This document shows, one piece after another, positions 34,001-45,078 of a DNA stretch of 64,000 bases (the stretch's first letter is position 1; every line of letters starts with the position of its first letter). The notes beneath the pieces were generated by a model. It was given only the letters and a program-made list of their open reading frames with translations. It was not told the origin of the DNA and searched no databases. Origin of the DNA: Pontederia crassipes (lineage: Eukaryota; Streptophyta; Magnoliopsida; Commelinales; Pontederiaceae); assembly GCA_030549335.1 (NCBI GenBank), contig CM060198.1, positions 42,386,353 through 42,450,352 of the forward strand, given 5' to 3'. Both the position numbers and the translations under genes were made by a program.

Positions 34001-37000
34001 CACCCAAAAATTTCAAAACTACTATTTCTTTAACAGAAAAGAGGAATATATAAAAGATTGGTCACAATGATAGGGGGAGCATGATTAAACATTATTTTCA
34101 CATATTATGGATATCACATTGTTTTATCAAAAATTTTATGCCATATTTTTAATATATTTTTGTTTTGGCTTTCATAAATTGATTTTCATTATAAAATAGC
34201 CATAAATTTAGAGGGAGTTATTTCAATTACAAACGACTTTTTGATGAAACAAAAGGGCGAAAAATATGACCTGAATATATTTATATGAATATCTCCCATT
34301 GTAAGGAAAGTTAATTGTTAGGAGGAGTAAAATTGTTTTTAGAAGATTTTACAACTTTTTCGCCAACTTATATCTTTTTCATATTTCTCGGTTTGTCTTC
34401 ATCAAAAAGGGGGAGATTGTTGGGTCAAAGTTTTAATGACATACAAAATTATATTTTGATGAAACAAATCTCGAAAGATTAAAATTAAAATGCTGAAAAA
34501 GTTTAAGAAAAAGAGATAACTTTATGCACAAATTTTGATTACATAATTGACTATGATATGATTAGATTTTGGATGAATGATAACATAAAAGTTGTAGAGA
34601 ATTCTGTTAGCTTTCCATAGACTCCAAGATCATCTAATTTGGATAACTGTGCAAAAAGTTATGATTATAACAGTGCAGGTCGGTCAACTTGCCGGTCGAC
34701 GCAAAGAAGGCCGGTCGACAATACCGATCGACCAAATGAATATGCCCGGTTGACGTCGAGACAATACCGGTCGACAGTCCGGTCGACCAACCAAGTGCAG
34801 AAATTGTAAAAATGGTGCAACGGTCATATAGACCGGTCGACCGGCCCAGAAGTGCGGTCGACTGGCCTCCGAGTCAAATGAATAGTAACGGTCAAATTTG
34901 AAGGAGGAATTTGTGAAATAATTTCTGAACGATTTTTTCACACACTGAATGCTATAAAAGGAGTGCCAAAGTCAGAGGCAAAGGCACCCATTCACTCATT
35001 GAAGAAAACTTCAAGTTATCAAAGATCATTTCTTGAAGTTTTTATTTTATAGCTTTCTCTTCTTTCTCTTTTCTCTTCTTGTGAGCATAGAATTGTAAAA
35101 GAGAAACACTTTTTGTTCAAAAAATAGAGAGAGCTCCTGTGTAAAAGAGGTTCTAAATCTTACCTCTTGAGCGAGAAAAATAGATTAGCTTTCTAGGAGG
35201 AGAGGTTGCCTTGCCTCTTGAAGCGGAGAAAATGTGGTTGATGTAAAGGGCTTTCTTCATTGCCCCATTTGGAACAAAGGAAGGAATTAGTGAAATCACC
35301 GACGGTCTCGAGGTCGAGAAGTCGGAGCAGGACGTAGACCAAGGTGTGGCCAAACCTCATCAACAACCACCATGTCTTTGCGTTTGATTTTCTCTCTCTA
35401 TCCCCTTATTCATATTATGTTTATAATCTGAATTGTTTTATTTGCAAATGTTTTAAGAATCGGTTTTGTGCTTCCGCGACGATCTTGGTGAAATCGACAT
35501 TTTTTATTTAACACCAATTCACCATCCCTCTTGGTGCCCTTTAGGATCATACAATGATAAACCATCATATTAGTTAGTAATATTTACCTGGGACATTACT
35601 GAGCTTCCTTCATGCTCTGGTGGATACATTCAGGGCCGACTACAGGTTTATTTCATGCTCCCGCATATCACTTAAAGTGAAAATCTTCGTTTGGTTTAGG
35701 ATTTAGGGACCAGAGCATACAGGGCTGATGGGCGCCTAGTGCTGATATGTGGTACGTATTGTGTGGGGCGACAATGGAGGACATACCACATTTGTTTTTT
35801 GACTGGCCATTGGCTCAGGAGGTTTGGGCATGGTTGGGTGCTATGATGATTACACCTTTGGTGCCAAACTTTTTGACAGTCTCTTAGACCTCCTGGGGAT
35901 TAGAGCCAGGCCTGGAGAGCACTGCTGTACCTGGGCCATATGGCTCGAGTGTAGCCATGCCATTTTTTGCAGGGAGAGGTGTTATGTAGATAATATTGTA
36001 CACCAATTTTTTTCCATTTTTTTTCTCTTTCCCAAAGAGCATACACTATGTACATGTACATTTGATTATTTCTGTTAATATACATACGGATGAGAAGCAA
36101 ACTCCTGACGATCATCCTTTTTCTCCTAAAAAAAAAGTAATGATATGTTATCTTACTGACAAAAACCAGGGCATGCTTGATTAATTCTCCTACTCTTGGT
36201 CCTGAATAGTGTCTTGCTTTAGCTTATTGATAGAAGTTTTAGACCAGATATTTGGAACACATAAGGCAGAAAACTTGTTAAATAGATAAATCTCCACAAG
36301 GGAAAGCTAAAGGACTTGAAAAAAAGAATGTCCAGAAATCTGTCCATGCATTATCATGTCAGGCCCTCTGATGAAAAATCTTGTCAACGCTCTAGTATAA
36401 TTTTATCAAAGTGCTGAAGAAGATACTAACATTAGACCTGAGACATTCGAGTAGGTATGATGAAGAAGATCCGCTCCTGAAATGGAAAAAAGCTGTGCAA
36501 CACTCTGATAAAGCACACAGGAATCTTGTCTAAAATCCAACATTATCCCTGTGAATCATGAACATAGAATTTCATTCTAAATGAGTGCAGAATTATGGGT
36601 GATCGGATGGATCTTTGGTGTTCTGTCTTTATTGCATGTTATGGTCACACTTTATCTTGGGAGGCGAGAGTGCGATTGTGCACTGGAGGTGCAGCAGGAA
36701 TCTTGTCCAAAATCCAACATTTCTTCTCAGCTTCAATTGGTGATGGCTCGAGCTTCTGCTTTTGGATGGATAACTGGACAAATAGTGGTTGTTTAGCCAC
36801 AGAGTTTTCCAGACTATACGCTTTGGCAGGATATCAATAAACTTCTTTGGCAGACTGCTGGTATGTGGATGTTGAAGGCTGTGGGGGGAATTGGATGCCT
36901 GCATTTCAGGCGACCTTGTCGGATCAAAGAGTAGAGGATCTGCTTCTTCTCCTGGCACGATTACAGAGTCTCTCACTGAATTCCTTGAAGCGTGACAGTT

Positions 37001-40000
37001 GGATATGGAATTATGGTCACCATAGTGTTCAATAAGTATATGCCCTGTTTGATATCAGTGTTGTCATGGGTGAGTATCTCAAAGTTGACTGCCAACTTAT
37101 TTGGTGACTTAAACTCCTCAGGATTAAGGTCTTTGCGTGGTTGCTCCGAAGAAGGCAACCAGATCTTACAGGGTGCACTGGGTTCCAGATGCGGATATGT
37201 GCTGTCCTTTGTGTGCCAATGAACTGGAAGACACAAATAATCAATTTTTTTCTTGTTCAAAGACAATGTGTGGTAGGAGATGGACAGATCTGCCCTAGAC
37301 ATGACATAGGAATCAAGCTTTTGGTCCTCCAGAGGTGGTGGCTTGTCAGGTGGAAACACATGTATGTAGCTGTGAGACGCAGGACAATATCAATTTGTCT
37401 ACTTTGGGTCATTTGGAAGCTGAGGAATACGATTGTCTTCCGGAATGAAAGATTTTATATGCAAAATGCCATCAAGGAGGGTCATAGATTGTTTAACGAA
37501 TGGACTTAATATATTAGAATAGGATATTGTTCATACTTGTACGGAGCATTTTATTATTTGTACAGAACATTATTCATTAATAAATGGATGTCAGACTGAC
37601 GTCCTTCTCTGTCTCAAAAAAAAAAAAAAAGCTAAGTGTTTTCATCCAGGTTTGTATTTATTCCTAAGGATCCAAAAGCTTCAAAATGAGCAAAAACGAA
37701 TCACTTCCAGATTAAGTTGAGGAATTACATTCTCTACTGCACATGTAAAACAAATGAGGCTACAAAGGCATAACAATCGTGTTTAATGCTTCTTTACTGC
37801 ATGGCAGATATTTGCATATATTATTGACCAATTAGTATAATCAATTTCTACAATATTGATTGCATTAAAAATATATTCTTTTTTACTTTTTACATTAACA
37901 CAATTTACATCACGATCTTCATTATTCGGTTGGAGTCATAACTTGTGTGGTCTATTATTTAGACTTGATTAAGAGGTCAATAACATAGGAATTACAAGGT
38001 TAAAGCATTTTATTTTTGGATCAAATTCAAAGTAGATTCTGTTGAACGTCTTGATTTGATTCTAAATTGATTGCACTTAGTTAGGAGACCATATCACTAG
38101 TAATTCTTAAACATCAATAGAACCAATTAGAAGTGAAGCAAGGTTGACCCTGATTCTTAAGGAGTAAATTTCAGCAACAATTATCCCACCTATGAAGTAT
38201 TCTCAATATGGTCACAACTTTATTTTGTAACATCTCGGACTTCAGTCAGCCGCAATCATCGCGACCGATTATCGCCCATTAATAAGTGGATTTGATGATG
38301 TGGCATTGATGTGGATGTCTACGTGGCACCATGTTAGTATTTTCTCTCCTCACTTTAGACTTTTAAAAAATAAAAATGCCACATTGGTACTTTTCTCTTT
38401 TCTCCACTCAAACTTAATTTTGTCATTCAATTTTTCAAAATTTTCAGACATGGTCATTCAACTTTTTAAAATTTCAGTCACGATCATATTAAAACATAAA
38501 AAATAAAATATATAATAAAATAATAAATAAAAGCACTTGGGTCGACCCAACACAATTTGGGCACGACCTAGGCGGGTCGGGTCGTCCAATTTTTGTATGT
38601 ATATTAAATATATAATACTATAATATTTAATAATTATTAAATTAAGGAAATAAAACCGGAAGAAATATTGATTACATTTTTTTGCCCTAAATTTGTACTA
38701 ATAAAAAAAACAAATACTATAATAGATGATATTATGATTATTTTTTTTCTGAGAAGGAAAAGGATGACCACCAGTTTGGTTGTCATCCGCATATATATCA
38801 CCGAAAGGAAACGCCATATACAAGTGAAACGCTCTCTAGTGAAGAGGCAAAAAAACGAGACAACCAGATGTTAGACAAAACCCCACTCTTAAAGAACCCA
38901 AAAAAAATGACTCGGTTGCGCCCAGGCACCGGCTAGAAAGGTCGCAAAAGGAGATCTCCATTCCGGTCCCTGTCTACCAAGTCCCCTCATGACCTGCCAA
39001 ATGTCCACCGCCGCCGAGGAAACACCGCCCGTACTGCTCGCCCGGGACCATAACACACGCGTTACCCGGCGGCTGAAGAAAAGGTGCATGACATCCTCCT
39101 CCGACTCCCCACACTACACAAGAGGTATTTGCATGCGGCACCCACCGCGCCCTGGAAACTCTGATGAGAATCCGCTCTCGCTGCAAAAGCCAAACAAAGA
39201 TCTTGACTTTCAGCGGCAAACGAGAGCGCCAAATGAATCTGCAAACAGCTTTGAAGTCCTCTGAGTCAATGATGGCCGGAAGAAAACGGAGATAGAGGCT
39301 GCGTGCCAAAGAGTCCGATACCCATACTCAGACATCCGTCCGTGTCGGATGTGGACGAAAAGGGGTAATCCTCCGATGAAGTGCTAGTAGGTCGGAAAAC
39401 CGCTGGTCGGAGAGAGGAGACCTAAAAGGGGGAGTCCAAGAGCTGGTCCCCGGGCCACCCCGTCTTAGACCAACACTCCGCCAATGTGCTGTTAGAGCAT
39501 GTAACCGTGGGAAAGAGTCTGCAAGTGGGCCCCCAGAAAGCCAGTCATGTTGCCAAAATAAGAAGGCCTCCCCAGAGCCGAGCAATGGAGCCAAGGGCAC
39601 CGATCTCTCTCTCTTCTCTCTATTATATATAAAATATTTTTATTGAATATCTAATAATCATAATGGCTGAGCATTTGATGACAACGCAGGGAATTACGTT
39701 CATGCATTGCGACATTGGCTGGGATGATGAGAATGTACTGTCTCGGTATCTCCCATTCATTGACTCTAATTGAGGAGGTCTTCCAAGTTTAGCGCGTCCA
39801 CCCAACCACCCCCTCCCGCCTCCGGCAGCCCCTCCCCTGCCGGCGGTGCCACCTGGCTGGACAGCCATTTCCCGATCTAAGTCCTTTTGCCAGCCAGTCA
39901 CACACTGCTTCCGGTGTTTGGGAGAAGGACACTTCGCGCGTTCGTGCTTGTCTCCCGTCCGTTGCCTCGGATGCCGGAAAGAGGGCCATCGAAGGGCCCT

Positions 40001-43000
40001 CTGTCCTTACTTCCTTCAGCAGAGAGCCGGCGCTGCCTCTCCGACTGCTGACAGAGACATGAGATGCGCGCCATGGCCACCGCCACCGACTTCTGTAAAT
40101 GTCCCCTGGTTGCAGTGGATGCAAAAGGCCATGGATTTCCTCCGCTTCTGTCTCATTGTCGAACCCATTGGCAGACCTCCGGACTTGCCGCTCCTTCGCA
40201 CAACGGTTGTTGCGAACGTCGGCGCATCACTGTCGTTCCACCTTAGCTGCATATTGCCGGCGTCCTGACTCTTGGTCCCGGGCTCGCCTCAACAGCGTGA
40301 GGCCCTGCTCACGTCGCTGTCCCCTGTGTCGCCGGAGTGCTGTGTCCCGTGGCTTCCCTGGAAGGAGAATGACAGAGCGGTGCCTGTACCGTCGGCGGAC
40401 AGGGCCGTCATCGAGTACACGGGCTTCCCCTTCGTCTCCTGCAGCCTGATGCCGTCATAGCCATCTCACGCATCCTCGGATGCCCACTGTCTCGCTTCCT
40501 GCCGGCATGGGGTCACCCGACCTTTCGGCCGTCTCGGTCAAGGTCGCGATGCAGCCCGACGCTCGCCTCCCCCCAGCAGTCACCCTTAACGTCGGCACCA
40601 GCTCCTTCCTGCTCCAGCTCCGGCGTGCTGGATTGGCAACCTCGTGGGCCGACGTCGCCGCCGGATCTTCACATACACACACCCGACCACCGCCCTCCGA
40701 TGTGCACACAGATGGGACTCGTGAGAAGTCATACGAGCTTACTTTAATTCAAAATACTGTACTTGCTACAGATGTCGCCTGCCAACATCCAACAACCCAC
40801 CCCCCTCAGCCGCCTCACACCAACACATCCACCGCCACCCTCAACCTGCACCGCCATGTAGCATCTTCCTCGCCAACTCAGCCTTCCACAGCAGCCCTAA
40901 CGACCAGGCAAGACTGCCAGCTGTCCCCCCTCAAGTCCCATAGCCACGACCTGAACTCTCGGTGCACCCCACACCAAAAACTAGTGCCCAACCCGAATCA
41001 CACCCGAACCCCCACCATAACTAGGCCTGGATCCCCTGCAACCCGACCCGGGTGACACCCAACCTCCAACCCGAGTCACATCCGATCCCCTACCACAACC
41101 CGGCCCGGAGCATCCCCTCGATTCGCTGCGTCCTCCTCCGGTGACCCCATAGTTGATGGACCATCCTCCACCCTGCGAGTCCCTTCCCCTAACCCATCCC
41201 CATCTCCAAGCAATCCTAGTCAACATCAACCCCATGGCGGCAGGGGCGCCTGATCTGCAGTCTGACGTCCGCACGCGTCTATGGCCATCGACGTCGTCGG
41301 ATTACTATCGCATCCAATCTCGTCGCCTCACTGCCGGGGACCACCGCCGCACCTCAGCCACGGGTGACACAGGGACCAACGGTGCGGAGAGCTCTCTCTC
41401 CCTCTCTGGTGCGTCCACAGCTTCATCGGGGGTGGACCGGGCCGGCAGTGAACCCGCACACCTCGTAAGACGACTGGACGCTGATGTCTAGGAGGTTGCT
41501 GCGCGGGCCGATTTCTGGCTCATGAGTCAGCGTTCCCATACACGGCCAGAGACTCGTGTTGAATCCCATGTTTTGACGATAACAAATTAAATTGGACATA
41601 AAAGTTACTAATCGATGTGGATAAATCACATGAATGGTCCCCCAACTTTGAGTCGATTTCCAATTGGCCCCCCAACTTCAATTTGTAACTAGAACGTCCC
41701 TCATCTTTTATTTTCTTGCATGATTAGTCCTCTTGACCGGTGATAGTGGGTTTCCCAATTGCCTCGCATACGTGACCGACACGTCAGTCGTTTCTCTCTC
41801 ATCCACGTCATTTAAGTCATCCACGTCATTTAACGCTCAAAACCAGGTAAATTACATCGACCCCCAACTTTGAGTCGATTTCTACACAGTCCCCCAACTT
41901 TGATATTATTACACGATTCATCCACTTGACCAGTAAGAAATAGTCTCCTGATTATCTTGCGACGTGGCATAATAAAATATAATAAAAAATCTTAACTAGC
42001 TGACATCACACAATAAAAAATATTATAAAAATTTCAGGGCGCGGACGAGCTGGCAAAGGAGGAGTGTTGGCTCCCCTCTCCAAGCTCACCCTTTGGCGAG
42101 CTGACATAGGGGGCGCCGACCCCCCTCTCCAAACTCGCCCATTGGCGAGCTTCGCACAAGGGGCGCTAATGCCCCCCCGCGAGTTCGTCGGCGCTCCTAT
42201 CATTTTTGTTTTTTATAGTCTCTCAACTTTGAGTCGTTTAAGGTCGCCGACGAGCTCGCGAGGGGGCGTTGGCGCCCTTTGTGCGAAACTCGCCGATGGA
42301 CGAGTTTGGAGAGGGGTCGGCGCCCCCTATGCCAACTCGTCCGCATCCTTAAATTTTTATAATATTTTTTATTGTGTGATGTCAGCTAATTAAAAATTTT
42401 TATTATATTTTATTATGCCACATCGCAAGATAATCGGAAGATAGTTTCTTATCGGTCAAGTGGATGAATCGTGCAATAATATCAAAGTTGGAGGACTGTT
42501 TAAAAATCAACTCAAAGTTGGGGACGACCCGTGTAATTTACCTGGTTTGTAACGTTAAATGACGTGGATGACTTAAATGACGTGGATGACTTAAATGATG
42601 TGGATTAGAGAAACGGCTGACATGTCGGCCACGTATGCAAGGCAACCGGGAAACACACTATCACCGGTCAAGAGGACTAATTGTGCAAGAAAATAAAAGA
42701 TGAGGGACGTTCTGGTTACAAATTGAAGTTGGGGGACCAGTTGGAAATTGACTCAAAGTTGGGGGACCATTCATGTAATTTACCCTAATCTATGCTCAAG
42801 TGACGATGATGCAGGTGTAAGATTGATATGATCTCATTCGTAGAAGAAACCATCAAATTAAACATTAAAAAATAAAAATTCAGCACACGATCGGTAGACC
42901 CACCAGTCGACCGGCCATGAAGACCGATTGATTGATAATAGCGGAAGAAATCACGAGAAAATACAGGTCGACGGTTCAGTCATTGCACTGGTCGACCGGT

Positions 43001-45025
43001 TAGTACAACAGTGAATTCAGAAATGACGACACTATACCGGTCGACGCCGAGACTATACCGGCCGATGTACCGATCGACATCGAGATGTTACCAGTCGATG
43101 CATCGGTCCAAGGACCGGTCGACCAAACAGCGCATAAAATCGAGAAAAAGACAATAGAAGAGACTAATTCATGCTCCCTTTTTTTTATTTCCTAAAGCAG
43201 AGACTACTGTAATAGTCAATAAAAGAGGCCAATGAATAGAGAAAAAGAACATCTCATCTTTGATTCAGAAATTAACATTTGTTTATAGCGTGGATTCGCT
43301 AGTTTTCAAACACCAGAATTATGATCGGTGTCATCTTGAATAGTACTTCGGTCTATCCTCGTATCCTATCTTCTTTATTCTCGTTAGATCCTAGTGCTCA
43401 CCAAGCTCCCTCTCTCGGACCGTCATATTAGCTCTAGGAGGTGGATTCTTGTCATTGAGCGGCTGGACCGTCGTCCTTGACCTTGTTGATGTCAGTTCTA
43501 CCTGCACTCGCTGGAGATCATGGCAGATCGCAGCTTTTGGTATGTGCAGAAGAAAAGGGGAAAGAGAGAGATATCAGGATGTTAAATGACAGCACGTTTC
43601 CAACTTCTCACTGCAGATTTTTTTTTAACAGTTTGGATTGAAACGAACATCAAGTGTCGTGGATCAAACAATGAGGGGCTCCAGATGTACGTGACACTGT
43701 GCGAAACATTACCTGCTTAGCATACTCAGTTTACCCATGAAAATAGCTCTTTTTGAAAATAAGCAGCCTACCAAGTATGACCCTAATATATATAATTTTT
43801 TACGTATTCCTTTTTATTATTTTTTGACCCTGATTTCTAACTTTCCAACCCTAAATTTGCTTTCTTCTTCTCCTGTCCAAAAAGTTGTGGATGCCAAAAA
43901 GAGAACTGTCAGAGGTTACATCCACAACACATTAACCCTTGAAATAATGACGACCTGGGTACCTCAAATATATGTAAGAATCTGATTTCATCTCCCCTGC
44001 AATTTGTATTCGTTGCCTTTAAAAGACCAATAAGTACCTGAATTAAAATAAGGTTCTTTCTTTTGTTCACTTGTCTTTATACAACTTAACTTCGCAATAA
44101 ATTTAAATTTATGTTTTATTGTTCATGTTATTCTTATTGTCGGTAAATGTTAATTATTGCAAATACATATACTTCTCTTTTAATATCTTAACATAATTTG
44201 ACTTAAATATCTTGGACCTCCCCAATATCTTTCCTTGAGAGAAGGCCTCTCCAGTGTTGTCAAAAACGCGTGTTAACTCGTAAAAACGTACGATTTTACG
44301 TCTTCACCTTTGCAATTCGTGCTCGATTTCACCTCGAAACGTTTTTGGCCAGGACGCGGTAGAATCACGTGCTGACCCATAAGATCGGTGGAGACGCATG
44401 ACTCCACTGATCCCACAATACTCTGCCACTGACCTAACAGGTTCCTCCCCCTCCCTCTCTCGTGCTTTCTCTTTCTCTCCCTCTTCCTTTCTCTTCCCGC
44501 ACTCTCTCCCTTTCTCTTTCTCCCCTCGTTCTCTCTCGCCCTTTCTCTCCCTCTCCCTCTCCCTCTCCCTTTCTCTTCCCGTACCCTCCCCTTTCTCTTT
44601 CTCCCCGCTTCGCCCTTTCCCTTTTCCTCCCTCTTCCTCTCCCTTTCTCTTCACGCACGGGAATATGTTTTTTTTCCTCCTTTTCTCTTTCTCTCACGCT
44701 CCCTTTCTCTCTACAAATCGAAGCAGCTTCTTTTTCTTTTCCACGAACCCAATAGTTCTCTCCCCATTGGTGGACAAGGGTCTTGGCTGCCTTTTTTTAT
44801 TTTCTATTATGTTATAAATTTAAAATATTTTTATATCTCTACTATGGTTAATATTTGCTTAATAAAGTGGAATCATCAATTGCTTTTAATATTCTGAATT
44901 TATTAGTGTTAATTTTTATATATTAATAATGAAAATTATTTATTGATGTGTTAATTTTTCATGAATGAATTATATTAATGTGTCTGATGTTATTCTGTTA
45001 TTATTACAATTTGTTAAGGTCATGA

Positions 45026-45078
<53 letters not shown>

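Larger units (their letters stand above)
31179..35553 (+). mobile_element. Gag-only LTR retrotransposon (TR-GAG type), intact ends
   Basis: 5' LTR 31179-32337 (1159 bp) and 3' LTR 34418-35553 (1136 bp), both starting TGTTGGGTCAAA and ending in 'taca'. Perfect 5-bp duplication ATGAT at 31174-31178 and 35554-35558. Primer-binding site 'ttgatatcagagcggg' follows the 5' LTR, close to the initiator tRNA-Met complement. A polypurine tract 'aaaaagggggagat' precedes the 3' LTR. Internal coding is gag only; protease, integrase, RT and RNase H are absent, so it needs help from a copia-type partner. The ends are well preserved, so insertion is fairly recent. It sits antisense in the large MetRS intron. 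Confidence 0.9.

Noticed and set aside
42006-42393. Two Pro/Ala-rich open frames, one on each strand
   Set aside because: They are the two complementary arms of the foldback element read in mirrored frames.
44304-44817. Arg/Glu-rich and Ser/Pro-rich proteins on opposite strands
   Set aside because: Translations of a ctctccctttctc low-complexity block inside an hAT element with a clear 8-bp duplication.
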